Notes: generated by a model not told the origin, from the sequence alone. DNA of 51,020 nucleotides from Actinomycetota bacterium (GCA_023379675.1 JAMCPL010000010.1:1-51020), one strand, 5' to 3'. Positions 7,766 to 16,762 are shown, counted from the stretch's first letter. Made by a program: numbers and translations.

Positions 7766-9052
7766 TTGAACTCCATACTCCTTGTGGGCGGGAAGGGGAC
7801 CAGGTTGCGGCCGCTAACCTATACGACCCCGAAGCAACTGCTCCCGGTGGCAGGAGCGCCAATGATTGAGCGGGTCCTGGAAAGATTACATACCGTGCCA
7901 TATGCCCTTTCTCGCGATGCCGGCGTGCCAGGTAAGACATCTGATGGGGAGTACGGTGGCGAAAACAGCGGTGGACATGTTGGTACAGGTATGCTCGGTG
8001 GCGAGCCTGTGGAGTGCGTACTATCCATGGGATACAAGCCTGACCGGTTCCGCCAAGCGTATCCTGATGGATTAATCTCTGACATCAAGGTATCCTATGC
8101 CGTTGAACCGGAGCCATTAGGCACCGGAGGGGCTATCAGGTTTGCGGCGGCACATGGAGGGGTTGACCGCACCTTTGTGGTGATGAACGGCGACGTGCTT
8201 GGCGGGCCAGATATTGGCGATCTGCTGTCCTTTCACTTCGCCAACCGGCGGCACGGCGCTCTCGCGACCATAGGCCTTGTTGCCGTAGAGGATCCGTCGC
8301 GGTTCGGAGTGGTGGTGATGGAGGCCTCCGGGCAAGTCCAGCGGTTTGTGGAAAAGCCTCCACAGGGCCAGTCACCATCCCAACTGGTGAATGGTGGTGT
8401 ATATATCATGGAGCCGGAAGTGCTCGACATGATACCTGGAGACCGGATGGTATCGATCGAGCGCGAAACGTTCCCAGCGCTTGCCGGCATGGGAGCACTT
8501 TATGCTTACGCTTCTCACGATTACTGGCTCGATGCGGGTACTCCTGAGACATATATCCAGGCGAATATGGATTACCTGTCTCGTTCCCATCCCGCAGGTT
8601 TGTCCCCCGCAGGTTCATCCGGTACGGCTGGTCCGAGCGAGCCCGGGGGAAGCGGTGGCAGTGAATTTGTGGTAGCGGGCGGCATCTCGCCGGTGAAAGG
8701 CGCCCGACAAATGGCGGAGGGTGTGTGGGTAACTGGTAATCCGGCGATCAATGGTAAGGTGCTGCCACCGTCACTGATTCTAGGCGGATCGGTGATAGAG
8801 AGTGGGGCAGAAGTTTCGTATGCGGTCATAGGAAATAGATGCTTTGTCGGTGCTGGTTGCAGGGTGGAGCGATCCGTTGTAATGGATGGCTCGAAGATCA
8901 TGCAAGATTCTTTGTTAGCCGATTCGGTACTTGGTGAAAACGTTGCGGTCGGTGCAGGGTCGCGGGTATCGGATTGGTCGGTGGTAGGGGAGGGACATAT
9001 AGTGACTCCAGGCTCGGTACTCCACCGCGCCAGGATCCCAGAGCTTCAATAA
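7766..9052 (+). CDS. NDP-sugar pyrophosphorylase with left-handed beta-helix domain
   Basis: A 428-residue nucleotidyltransferase that would join a sugar 1-phosphate to an NTP. The N-terminal signature GGKGTRLRPLTYTTPKQLLP binds nucleotide. Further matches are EPEPLGTGGAI, VMNGDVLGG with the metal-binding Asp, FVEKPP, and YWLDAGTPETY. The last 100 residues show hexapeptide-like repeats (GGSVIESGAEVSYAVIGN and on) as in GDP-mannose pyrophosphorylases. The TTG at 7766 is the only start near the motif; no strong ribosome site is visible. It may act as mannose-1-phosphate guanylyltransferase or as the RmlA (dTDP-glucose) step missing from this locus; the sequence does not decide. Gly-rich insertions sit near residues 45-75 and 275-300. 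Confidence 0.85.
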   Translation: MNSILLVGGKGTRLRPLTYTTPKQLLPVAGAPMIERVLERLHTVPYALSRDAGVPGKTSDGEYGGENSGGHVGTGMLGGEPVECVLSMGYKPDRFRQAYPDGLISDIKVSYAVEPEPLGTGGAIRFAAAHGGVDRTFVVMNGDVLGGPDIGDLLSFHFANRRHGALATIGLVAVEDPSRFGVVVMEASGQVQRFVEKPPQGQSPSQLVNGGVYIMEPEVLDMIPGDRMVSIERETFPALAGMGALYAYASHDYWLDAGTPETYIQANMDYLSRSHPAGLSPAGSSGTAGPSEPGGSGGSEFVVAGGISPVKGARQMAEGVWVTGNPAINGKVLPPSLILGGSVIESGAEVSYAVIGNRCFVGAGCRVERSVVMDGSKIMQDSLLADSVLGENVAVGAGSRVSDWSVVGEGHIVTPGSVLHRARIPELQ

Positions 9053-9133
9053 CAGTTAAAATTGCTTGCACGCGTGATACGTACGTCATGGGATGGGGCC
9101 AGAGGTCAGTAGGTTTGCGGATAGGAGGATTAC

Positions 9134-10096
9134 ATGAGGACAATGGTGACCGGAGGGGCTGGTTTTATCGGATCGTGCCTGGTGGACAGGCTGATGGCAG
9201 AGGGTTGTCAGGTAGACGTGGTTGACGATCTTTCTTCCGGGTCCCTTGCCAATCTGTCTGGCGCCAGGATGGAGTGCGGATCCAAGTTTGGTTTTCACCA
9301 GATGGATGTGCGGTCTTCGGAGATGGTGGATCTCATAGCGCTGAAGCGGCCTGAGGTGATTTTTCACCTCGCTGCGCAGGCCAATGTGCGCCACTCAGTG
9401 GAGCGACCTGTATTCGACGCAGAGGTGAACATCACAGGTACCTTGCGTGTATTGGAGGGTGCCAGATCGTCCGGGGTGGCCAGAGTGGTCTTTGCTGCTT
9501 CAGGTGGCACGCTCTACGGCGAGCCGGGTGAGGCTGATTTGCCGATCACGGAGACCTGTGCCCATCATCCCCTCTCTCCTTACGGTGTTTCGAAGAAAGC
9601 CGGGATTGACTACCTGGAAGCGTTCAGATGCCTGTACGGCATTGATTATTGTGCGCTGGCTCTGGCCAATGTCTACGGACCGCGCCAGGATCCCCACGGC
9701 GAAGCAGGGGTGATAGCAATCTTCGCGGAACGCCTGCTGAAACACCAGCCAGTGACGATATACGGTGACGGCGGGCAGACCCGGGACTTTGTCTTCGTGG
9801 ATGATGTAGTGGATGCATTTGTCAAGGCTGGGCATACTGGCGGAGGCAGGATAGTCAACATCGGCACAGGCCATGAAGTAAGCGTGAACAAGCTTGCCAG
9901 CATGATGATGCAGGCCGCTTCCGTGGACATGGCTCCAGTACATGCGCCGGAGAGACCTGGCGAGTTGCGGCGCAATGCGCTCGATCCGACTTTTGCCGGC
10001 GAGCATCTTGGTTGGCGCCCATGGACGGAGTTGGATAGTGGCGTGGGGCAGGTGGTCGAGTACTTTCGCGAATCGAACCTTTCACGAGGGAGGTGA
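9134..10096 (+). CDS. galE: NAD-dependent epimerase, UDP-glucose 4-epimerase type
   Basis: A 320-residue extended SDR protein. It has VTGGAGFIGS at the N-terminus, FHLAAQANVRHS, FAASGGTLYGEP, and the catalytic Tyr/Lys in SPYGVSKKAG. YGDGGQTRDFVFVDDV matches GalE-type C-terminal substrate domains. It probably interconverts UDP-glucose and UDP-galactose, or the uronic or N-acetyl forms; the sequence alone does not fix this. The start has a strong ribosome site, TAGGAGG, six bases upstream. The gene is last in the + strand sugar block before a change of theme. Confidence 0.85.
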   Translation: MRTMVTGGAGFIGSCLVDRLMAEGCQVDVVDDLSSGSLANLSGARMECGSKFGFHQMDVRSSEMVDLIALKRPEVIFHLAAQANVRHSVERPVFDAEVNITGTLRVLEGARSSGVARVVFAASGGTLYGEPGEADLPITETCAHHPLSPYGVSKKAGIDYLEAFRCLYGIDYCALALANVYGPRQDPHGEAGVIAIFAERLLKHQPVTIYGDGGQTRDFVFVDDVVDAFVKAGHTGGGRIVNIGTGHEVSVNKLASMMMQAASVDMAPVHAPERPGELRRNALDPTFAGEHLGWRPWTELDSGVGQVVEYFRESNLSRGR

Positions 10097-10199
10097 GACA
10101 ACAACGGCTGCAAGGGTTGTCACGATTGGTACAACTGGCTCGTCCAGATCGGCTACCGTTACATGTGTGAAAGCATCATCTGAAAAACACTCTATTAAC

Positions 10200-10493
10200 A
10201 TGCTGGCCGACAGGATACTTGCAGTTCCGGTGGATGCCGAGGGAGAACGCAAGTCCAAGGCGGGCATACTGATTCCTGCCACAGCGGAGTTGTCGCGCAG
10301 GCTTGCATGGGCGGACGTGGTGGTGGTTGGCCCTCATGTCAGATCGGTAAGGGCGGGAGACAAGGTGCTTTACAATCCCGATGACCGTTTTGAAGTGGAA
10401 GTGCAGGGCGAAGAGTACGTTATACTCCGTGAGAGGGATGTTCATGCGGTGGCGTCCAGTCATGCGGACAGCGATACGGGGTTGTACCTATGA
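10200..10493 (+). CDS. GroES-like co-chaperonin family protein
   Basis: The translated product [19 protein letters not shown] starts like Cpn10 proteins, and it keeps [13 protein letters not shown] (the mobile-loop region), the [10 protein letters not shown] strand, and [13 protein letters not shown] at the end. From the ATG at 10200 it is 97 residues, exactly Cpn10 size; a GTG at 10167 would add 11. No groEL is near. The stop overlaps hisI by ATGA, so the two are co-translated. The family match is good, but a chaperonin-partner role is unproven; it may be a divergent GroES paralogue. Confidence 0.78.
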   Translation: MLADRILAVPVDAEGERKSKAGILIPATAELSRRLAWADVVVVGPHVRSVRAGDKVLYNPDDRFEVEVQGEEYVILRERDVHAVASSHADSDTGLYL

Positions 10494-10858
10494 GTTCCGG
10501 GCATGTGGCCACCCCCATCCACTTCGACGAATCTGAGATTGATCGAGTTACTTTTAACCAAGCCGGCCTCGTGCCTGCCATAGTGCAGGATGCTGGTGAT
10601 GGTACTGTGCTTATGCTTGCTTATATGAATCGAGAGTCATTGCGCCGGACGTTGTCCAGCGGAAGGACATGCTTTTGGAGCCGGAGCAGGCAGGAGTTCT
10701 GGGTCAAGGGAGAGACGTCGGGGAACCGGCAATGGGTGCGCGAAGTGCGCTACGACTGTGACGGCGATACCCTCTTGGTCTTGGTGGACCAGGAGGGCAA
10801 AGGAGCCTGTCATACTGGAGAGAGGAGTTGTTTCTTCCGGTCGTTCGGCAAGTCCTGA
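10490..10858 (+). CDS. hisI: Phosphoribosyl-AMP cyclohydrolase
   Basis: Would open the adenine ring of phosphoribosyl-AMP in the third step of histidine synthesis. This is the stand-alone 122-residue HisI without the HisE domain. Conserved blocks are [34 protein letters not shown], the metal-binding [12 protein letters not shown], and [12 protein letters not shown] with the Zn-binding cysteines. The start overlaps the GroES-like stop by four bases. No other his genes are seen in this window. Confidence 0.95.
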   Translation: MSSGHVATPIHFDESEIDRVTFNQAGLVPAIVQDAGDGTVLMLAYMNRESLRRTLSSGRTCFWSRSRQEFWVKGETSGNRQWVREVRYDCDGDTLLVLVDQEGKGACHTGERSCFFRSFGKS

Positions 10859-10888
10859 GATTCATTTCCGGCCACGCATCCACATCCG

Positions 10889-12157
10889 TTACTGCGGTGG
10901 ATCGACGACTACCCGTATAGTATTGGCGGCTTCGATCAGGGCTGATTTGACTCTGTCCCTGGAAAGATCGTGAGCAAATACAAAACCGATATAATCGGCT
11001 CCCTCGGGCGGAGGGGCCACCGACCTGCCTGGGTGTGCCGTGATGTCCATGCCGGTAATGCCGGTTATCTTGACGGCTTCGTCCAGTCCATGGATGCCCG
11101 CGAGCGTTCCTTTCACGGGCGCGTAGAGCATCAATACTCCCGAAAAGCCTGGGATCGTTCGCAACCTGGCGTTCCGCTCGGTGTGCTGCCGGCTGGACGG
11201 CATCGAGTCGATGGCGGATGCGATCACGAGTTCCTCCAGTGACCGGTTGCCTTCAAATCTGAGTATGCTGGAGCAGCGCCCGCCTATGGTGCGGGCAGCG
11301 ACCTCTATTACGTAAGGTATGCCGTCCTCAACACGTAGTTCGGCATGGATAGGTCCACTTTCCAGCCCCAGCGCCACTACGGCGCGCCGGGTGGCATCTA
11401 CGGCAGCCTCTAGGTGACCGGTATCGTGCATTGAAGGGGTAATGTAAATGCTCTCCTCGAAGAAAGGCCCATCCATGGGCATCGGCTTATCGAATACTGC
11501 CAGGACCGTCAGCTGGCCATGTTGCAACAGGCCTTCTATTGCTATCTCGTAACCACCTATATAACGTTCTACGAGGATTATGTCGTCGCCATAGCCTTCC
11601 CTTGCCTGTATGCTCCTGACACGGTTGGCCGCATCCAGGGCCTGAGGGAGATTGTCGGCCCTGATGACCCCCTGGCTGCCGGAGAGGCTGTTGGCTTTGA
11701 TGACGCAGGGGAAGCCAGTCACGGCTGTAGTAGTGTTCAGATTCCGTTCCAGATTTCTTTGATCGGCGGGATCGATGGTGCGGTAGGTAGGTTGGGCGAC
11801 TTCTGCCGCATGCATTGCTTCGCGCTGCAGGTTCTTGTGGAGAGTCCTGGCGGCTGATTCGGGATCGTTGTGTACAAGTCCCAGACGCTCTCCGGCCAGT
11901 GCGGCCAGTTCCACCCCTCTGTCGTCCAGCGCCATGATAGCGTCGATAGGGAGCTTTCTGTCGAGTTGGATCACCTGTTCAGCGGCTACATGCGGGCTAT
12001 CAAGCGGGAGGGTGACTATGTAGTTGTGCGCTCCAGACGGGATGGGAATATCCTTGTCGCAGGCCGTTACGATTTCCACGCCAAGACGTTTTGCCGCTGC
12101 GACGAATGCAGCCGCCCGGTAGGTGCCCGTTGGCGCGATGATCAGTATTCTTGCCAT
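10889..12157 (-). CDS. ATP-grasp ligase of unknown substrate
   Basis: 422 residues with a pre-ATP-grasp N-terminal Rossmann-like domain (MARILIIAPTGTYRAAAF) followed by the ATP-grasp fold: FPCVIKANSLSGSQGV (ATP-binding Lys and flexible loop), ILVERYIGGYEIAIEGL, and the metal/phosphate site PIHAELRVEDGIPYVIEVAARTIGG. Such enzymes couple a carboxylate to an amine or thiol via an acyl phosphate. The substrate cannot be read from the sequence. The C-terminal region (about 310-422) resembles the extra domain found in many dipeptide or amino-acid ligases. It is transcribed away from the NfuA-like gene with only 19 bases between start codons, and converges on hisI. Confidence 0.85.
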   Translation of the reverse strand: MARILIIAPTGTYRAAAFVAAAKRLGVEIVTACDKDIPIPSGAHNYIVTLPLDSPHVAAEQVIQLDRKLPIDAIMALDDRGVELAALAGERLGLVHNDPESAARTLHKNLQREAMHAAEVAQPTYRTIDPADQRNLERNLNTTTAVTGFPCVIKANSLSGSQGVIRADNLPQALDAANRVRSIQAREGYGDDIILVERYIGGYEIAIEGLLQHGQLTVLAVFDKPMPMDGPFFEESIYITPSMHDTGHLEAAVDATRRAVVALGLESGPIHAELRVEDGIPYVIEVAARTIGGRCSSILRFEGNRSLEELVIASAIDSMPSSRQHTERNARLRTIPGFSGVLMLYAPVKGTLAGIHGLDEAVKITGITGMDITAHPGRSVAPPPEGADYIGFVFAHDLSRDRVKSALIEAANTIRVVVDPPQ

Positions 12158-12176
12158 TGCCTATATAATGCCTTGT
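12158..12176. promoter_or_regulatory. 19-bp divergent promoter region with TATAAT
   Basis: TATAAT occupies 12164-12169 on the + strand, seven bases before the ATG at 12177, the spacing expected for a transcript that begins at the start codon. On the minus strand the same AT-rich core reads ATTATATA, six or fewer bases before the ATP-grasp ATG at 12157. One short element may therefore drive both genes without 5' leaders. I see no consensus -35. Confidence 0.55.
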
Positions 12177-12815
12177 ATGGTAGATCAATTGCTCGTCGTG
12201 ACAGATCAGGCGATGAAAATGGTACGTGAGGCTCGTGATGCGGAGTCCGATCCGGCGGGCTTGGCCCTATGGATCGAGGTGGTGGGTACGCGTGGTAACG
12301 CGTACGACTATGACCTGTATTTCCAGAATGCGAGCGATGCGCGTTCATCGGATGTGGTGCAGGCTGGAACCGGGGATGGAGATGTTCCGGTAGTTATCCC
12401 TGTGTCGAGCGTTGACCTCGTAAGGGGTGCTCAATTGGATTGGTCCGACGAGGACGATGGCGGCCTTGTCATGATCAACCCGAATGCTCCTGCAAGTGCA
12501 GGTGGGCTGCCTGATGGCGTGATAGAAGGTGATTTTTCCTCTGAGGTGTCTCAGAGAGTACTGGCGGTCATAGAGAATGATATTAATCGTGCCATAGCCG
12601 GCCACGGTGGCTATGCTGAACTTGTTGCGACCGGCGAAGATACCGCCTACGTGCGCATGATGGGCGGATGCCAGGGTTGTGGGCTTGCTGCCGTAACCCT
12701 GTCGCAGGGTATAGAGGTTGCCATCAAACAAGCTGTGCCTGAAATCAGACGAGTGGTCGACGTCACCAATCATGCCGCCGGTACGGATCCGTACTACCAG
12801 GCATCAAAGAAGTAG
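12177..12815 (+). CDS. NfuA-like iron-sulfur cluster carrier
   Basis: 212 residues from the ATG at 12177. The C-terminal half is a NifU-type domain with GGCQGCGLAAVTLSQGIE; Cys165 and Cys168 form the CxxC that bridges a 4Fe-4S cluster in NfuA homodimers. The N-terminal half looks like the degenerate A-type (IscA-like) domain of NfuA and has no cysteines. It would pass clusters to apoproteins. An Asp/Gly-rich linker (residues 88-113) separates the domains. The start follows TATAAT by seven bases with no ribosome site, suggesting a leaderless mRNA. Confidence 0.82.
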   Translation: MVDQLLVVTDQAMKMVREARDAESDPAGLALWIEVVGTRGNAYDYDLYFQNASDARSSDVVQAGTGDGDVPVVIPVSSVDLVRGAQLDWSDEDDGGLVMINPNAPASAGGLPDGVIEGDFSSEVSQRVLAVIENDINRAIAGHGGYAELVATGEDTAYVRMMGGCQGCGLAAVTLSQGIEVAIKQAVPEIRRVVDVTNHAAGTDPYYQASKK

Positions 12816-12924
12816 CCATGCATAGAAACAGCAGGCAGATCGAGCACCCAGCATCAGCGCCTGTATTTACGATCTAGGAGGCGTTGCAACAGTAGTTGGT
12901 TTCAGTACTCGACCTGTAATGCCT

Positions 12925-12946
12925 GCCGGCCACACTATGTGCCGGC
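12925..12946. terminator. Hairpin between convergent nfuA-like and yceI genes
   Basis: GCCGGCCACA pairs with TGTGCCGGC around a CTA loop, with one bulged C. There is no T-tract, as is common for GC-rich actinobacterial terminators. Placement between two convergent stops suits a bidirectional terminator. Confidence 0.55.
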
Positions 12947-12961
12947 CTATGAGTCGCGGTG

Positions 12962-13576
12962 CTACGGATGATCGAATGTTGCTGATATGTCAAGCCGCAG
13001 GTCAACGGTGTCAGCAACTATTATCCCGCCTGATTCCAAGACTGGGCTGAACTTCAAGTTGAAATCCTTGCGGTTGACAGTAGCTCTGGCATGCAGCGTT
13101 ACCCTACCGGTGTTGGAAGGGTTTCTGCATCTCTTTCCGATAGAAAGGTCGTCCACGGCGACCTCGAACTGGACAGGCCGCACTACATCGCGTATGCACA
13201 TTTCAGTGTCAAGGATGTATCGGGTGGAAGTTTCCCCGGTCACCTCTCCCTTCATCCACATCCTTGGCCATCTCTCGGTATCGAGCAACTCGCGGGAGAG
13301 GATGAAGATGTCTCTGGCGGAGTCTCCTGTCTGGAGCGTCGCCACCTCGACATACGCTTCCACGGACGTACCGATCGGGTTGCCCGAGGTAACGATTTCT
13401 CCCGAAAAGCCATCGAAGTGGCCTCTGACTGTCGAAATAAGCAAGTGCCTTACGGAGAAACCTATCACGCTCCGGCTCTGGTCAATTGCCCAGGTTCCAG
13501 CTGGAAACTGGATGGTTCCCAGCTCATTGGCATCGTGGCTGTTCTCTTGATCTTGGTTATCGACCATTTGCTCCAT
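12962..13576 (-). CDS. YceI family protein
   Basis: 204 residues of the YceI lipocalin-like family, which bind polyisoprenoid-type lipids in the proteins studied. The family opening is seen as GTWAIDQSRSVIGFSVRHLLISTVRGHFDGFSGEI, split by typical conserved His, then the late strands FEVAVDDLSIGKRC and the final DTVDLRLDISATF. No signal peptide is visible, so it is probably cytoplasmic. The start is ATG 13576 or ATG 13567. It is transcribed toward the NfuA-like gene and ends just past the hairpin. Confidence 0.85.
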   Translation of the reverse strand: MEQMVDNQDQENSHDANELGTIQFPAGTWAIDQSRSVIGFSVRHLLISTVRGHFDGFSGEIVTSGNPIGTSVEAYVEVATLQTGDSARDIFILSRELLDTERWPRMWMKGEVTGETSTRYILDTEMCIRDVVRPVQFEVAVDDLSIGKRCRNPSNTGRVTLHARATVNRKDFNLKFSPVLESGGIIVADTVDLRLDISATFDHP

Positions 13577-13937
13577 TCAGTGTTCTAATTGCGCATACCA
13601 TGTCCCTGCGTGCATCTGCGGAATCACGTACTCGCAACCCGAACATGATGGCTTGGAGCCACTTTGAACGGCTCCTGAAGGCAGGGATTCGCAAGCGACA
13701 TGGCCGCGCAGTTACGGGTTGAGATGGTAGGATGCCAGTGGGCACTTTCCCGGGATTCATTTCTTAAGATTCTCCTGCTGCAGTGCCGGGCAGTCAAATT
13801 GGATTGGCGCGCCTAGTGGGAACAGGGCCACGCTTAAGTGATAATTGGTCGTTCTCGCCAGCTTGACATGCAAGAATTGTGTGTGCATTGTGCTAGGTAG
13901 ACGCATCCCATGTGCTTCGTCGCCTAAGGTCTTATGG
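13577..13937. other. 361-bp intergenic region between yceI and prepilin peptidase
   Basis: No gene is supported here. It separates two divergent genes and so should hold both promoters. A consensus-like TTGACA lies at 13863-13868 (+), but the bases 17 downstream (CATTGT) make a poor -10, so I rate the promoter weak. An AT-rich GTGATAATT occurs near 13838. Confidence 0.4.
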
Positions 13938-14720
13938 ATGGAAACATGGTTGATCGTGATCGGTGCTGCCGTGGGCGTGCTGCTGGGATACCCCATGGAG
14001 ATACTGGTAGAGAGGGTGCCGGTAAAGCTATCACCAGGACCACCTTGGATGGTGTGCGGCACATGTGGCAAAGGGTTTTCAACGATATCGAGCATTAGCC
14101 CGATGGCGATATTTTATCATGCGAAGCGATGCAGACATTGCGGATCCGAGCGTGATTGGCCGTTGAGACCGTTTCTGCTGGCCGTGGTATCGGGCATTGT
14201 CCTAGCCGGAGCCTCGATCAGATTCGGTGCGAATATCGACCTAGTGGCTTATGATCTTCTGGCTGCTGGTCTCATTGTCTTGAGCGCGATAGACTTGGAG
14301 CACATGATAGTTCCCGTTCGTGTGCTCTATCCCACTCTGGGTGGATTCGCGGTATTGCTGGCTGTGTCTTCACTGGTGGACGGAAGGCTGGAGCATCTGT
14401 GGGTGGCTGCGGCTTCTGGGTTGGCATGCTTCGTGATCTTCTTTGCAATCCACTTCATAGTTCCGCAGGGCATGGGGTTCGGTGACGTCCGGCTTGCGGG
14501 GCTTCTCGGATTCGCCTCTGGCTGGATTGGCGTGCCTCAGGTATTGGTGGGTTTCGTAGTGGCTTTCGGGCTAGGTGCTGTTACCGGGATACTGCTAATG
14601 GCTCTCAAGAGCTATGGCGCAAAGTCCAGGCTACCGTTTGCTCCATTTTTGTGCATGGGTACGTTCGTGACACTTATGTGGGGCGCTCCCATGGCAAAGG
14701 TATGGTTTCATGCTGGTTGA
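13938..14720 (+). CDS. Prepilin peptidase (type IV leader peptidase, A24)
   Basis: A 260-residue membrane aspartyl protease that would cleave, and perhaps methylate, type IV prepilins. It has an N-terminal helix (METWLIVIGAAVGVLLGYP), a cytoplasmic loop with paired cysteines CGTC and CRHC (a Zn site in the family), then several membrane helices. The two catalytic Asp are in SAIDLEHMIVP and GMGFGDVRLAGLLG. I chose ATG 13938, where the family N-terminus starts; the frame stays open upstream to 13845. It precedes aroC by 50 bases. The pilin-like protein at 37661 is a possible, unproven substrate. Confidence 0.9.
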   Translation: METWLIVIGAAVGVLLGYPMEILVERVPVKLSPGPPWMVCGTCGKGFSTISSISPMAIFYHAKRCRHCGSERDWPLRPFLLAVVSGIVLAGASIRFGANIDLVAYDLLAAGLIVLSAIDLEHMIVPVRVLYPTLGGFAVLLAVSSLVDGRLEHLWVAAASGLACFVIFFAIHFIVPQGMGFGDVRLAGLLGFASGWIGVPQVLVGFVVAFGLGAVTGILLMALKSYGAKSRLPFAPFLCMGTFVTLMWGAPMAKVWFHAG

Positions 14721-14770
14721 GCAACCTGCGGTCGCCACGCATGCTTTGCAAGCGAGCTAGATTTACTGGT

Positions 14771-16018
14771 ATGTTGCGTTTTCTGACTGCAGGTGAATCT
14801 CATGGCAAGGGACTGGTGACTATCGTAGAAGGCTTGCCGGCAGGCATACCGATCACTTCGGATCAGATCAGCCGCGAGTTGGCAAGAAGGCGTCTCGGGT
14901 ATGGCAGGGGACCCAGAATGAGGTTCGAAGCTGACGAGATCACCCTACTTGGAGGTATACGTCATGGCAGGACGCTTGGTTCTCCCGTTGCCATCGAGAT
15001 AGCCAATAGCGAGTGGGAGAAGTGGAAGGAGGAGATGTCTCCCGCCGCGGGTAAGCCCTCAAAACGCCTTACCACTCCCAGGCCGGGCCATGCCGATCTG
15101 CCCGGGATGCAGAAGTATGGTCTGGCGGATGCAAGGGACGTACTGGAGCGTGCTTCGGCCCGGGAGACTGCTGCGCGAGTTGCCGCCGGCGCACTTGCGA
15201 AAGCCATCCTGGCCGAGTTGGGGGCCACGGTGATAAGTCACGTGATCCAATTGGGCTCCGAACGCGCAGGCCCATCAGTGCGACCAGGTCCAGGGGATAT
15301 TGACGAAGTGGATGCATCGCCCGTGAGGTGCTTTGACAAGCAAGCACAGGAACGTATGGTGGATGCCATCAAGGCTGCAGCGAAGGAGGGGGATTCCCTG
15401 GGCGGTGTGGCTGAAGTGATGGCTTACGGCATTCCAGTCGGGCTGGGCAGCCATGTTCACTGGGATCGCAAGCTCGACGGCCTGCTGGCACAGGCGCTCT
15501 GTTCCATCCAGGCGGTAAAGGCCGTGGAGATAGGCGATGGCATAACTGTATCGGGGGTGCGGGGATCGCAGGCACATGACTCCATATATTTTGATGAAGC
15601 ATCAGGAACGCTCATGCGCGAAACGTCACGTGCAGGCGGCATAGAGGGAGGGATCTCCACGGGTGGCGATATCATCGTACGTGCATATATGAAGCCACTG
15701 GCGACGCTGAACAGGCCAGTGATCGGAACCGTGGATGTGGCCACAGGCGAGAGGGCGCTTTCTTTCAAGGAGCGTACCGATGTTACGGCTGTACCTGCGA
15801 TGGGCGTGGTTGCGGAGGCAATGGTAGCCCTGACGCTTGCGGGTGAAGCATTGAGGAAGTATGGTGGGGACTCGCTTGGTGAGTTCATCGCCAACTATCG
15901 TAGCCATACAGCCCAGGTACACCATGGTCTGGCGCCGTTTGCCGGCGGCGCCGATGCCGGCGATAAAGCCGGTCAGGCCGGCACGATGATTGACGGTCCG
16001 TCCAGTGCCAGCCGTTAG
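14771..16018 (+). CDS. aroC: Chorismate synthase
   Basis: Converts EPSP to chorismate using reduced FMN, the last shikimate step. The 415 residues begin MLRFLTAGESHGKGL, with the family GESHG motif, then RRRLGYGRGPRM, RPGHADLPG, and ERASARETAARVAAGA. GGIEGGISTGGDI and the final TDVTAVPAMGVVAEAM are conserved. The ATG at 14771 fits the family; the frame is open to 14651. The C-terminal tail overlaps the longest aroK frame. It heads the aroC-K-B-Q series, with the prepilin peptidase gene directly upstream. Confidence 0.95.
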   Translation: MLRFLTAGESHGKGLVTIVEGLPAGIPITSDQISRELARRRLGYGRGPRMRFEADEITLLGGIRHGRTLGSPVAIEIANSEWEKWKEEMSPAAGKPSKRLTTPRPGHADLPGMQKYGLADARDVLERASARETAARVAAGALAKAILAELGATVISHVIQLGSERAGPSVRPGPGDIDEVDASPVRCFDKQAQERMVDAIKAAAKEGDSLGGVAEVMAYGIPVGLGSHVHWDRKLDGLLAQALCSIQAVKAVEIGDGITVSGVRGSQAHDSIYFDEASGTLMRETSRAGGIEGGISTGGDIIVRAYMKPLATLNRPVIGTVDVATGERALSFKERTDVTAVPAMGVVAEAMVALTLAGEALRKYGGDSLGEFIANYRSHTAQVHHGLAPFAGGADAGDKAGQAGTMIDGPSSASR

Positions 16019-16655
16019 CGGCCATGATGGGGAGGTACCTGGCCGATCCCAGCCAGATGAGTTGTCCTTGAACAGAGTGATACTGGTGGGCATGCCCGGT
16101 TCGGGAAAGACCGTAGTGGGTGCCATGCTTGCCGAAAGGCTGGGCTGGAACTTTGTCGACGTGGACGCGCTGATCGAAGATCGTCTCGGCAAGCCGGTAG
16201 CGGAAATCTTTGTATCACCGGAGTATGGTGAGGCTGGTTTCAGGATGGTGGAGCGCGATACAGTTGCTGAGGTGGTCATCTCTCCCCAGCGTGTGGTAAT
16301 AGCCACAGGTGGCGGCTGCGTGGAGGATGAGGTGACTCGTGGGCTCCTTGCGAGCGAGACCAGCGTGGTGTGGCTGGTGGCGAAACCCGGCGTGCTGTTT
16401 TCCAGGGTGGGGATGGAGTCTGGTAGGCCATTGCTGGCGGTTGATCCTGCTGGTAGCCTGGAGAGGTTGCTTGCCAAGCGAGAACCACTGTACAGGGCCG
16501 TTTCGGATCTGGTAATAGACACCAGTGGCTTGGATGTTTCCCAAGTGGTGGAGAAGATCCTGGAGAATGTTGTATTGATGGCATCGCTGCAAGATGGTTT
16601 TCCGGCAACGCAGTTGAGATTGCCGGTTCCATTCGCCGGAGAAGATGATGGGTGA
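15990..16655 (+). CDS. aroK: Shikimate kinase
   Basis: Phosphorylates shikimate at the 3-position with ATP. The Walker A motif is VILVGMPGSGKTVVG, followed by FVDVDALIEDRLGKPVAEIF (shikimate-binding Asp), GEAGFRMVE, and VIATGGGCV, which holds the substrate. RPLL with the lid arginine follows. The start is uncertain: TTG 15990 (used here, overlapping aroC by 29 bases), or the in-frame TTG at 16062 or 16068, which place the start closer to the P-loop. The last 20 residues extend beyond the usual fold. Confidence 0.88.
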   Translation: MTVRPVPAVSGHDGEVPGRSQPDELSLNRVILVGMPGSGKTVVGAMLAERLGWNFVDVDALIEDRLGKPVAEIFVSPEYGEAGFRMVERDTVAEVVISPQRVVIATGGGCVEDEVTRGLLASETSVVWLVAKPGVLFSRVGMESGRPLLAVDPAGSLERLLAKREPLYRAVSDLVIDTSGLDVSQVVEKILENVVLMASLQDGFPATQLRLPVPFAGEDDG

Positions 16656-16762
16656 TGCTCGAAGGCACTACGATATGTCACGATAGAGATGATAGGCAGG
16701 TTATAGATAGATGATAGCTAGATGGAGCAAGGAACCGCGCGAGAGGCCATGAGCGAGATCCA

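Noticed and set aside
15626-16681. A 351-residue minus-strand frame opposite aroC/aroK
   Set aside because: No motif, Ser/Thr-rich composition, and it spans two firmly identified + strand genes.
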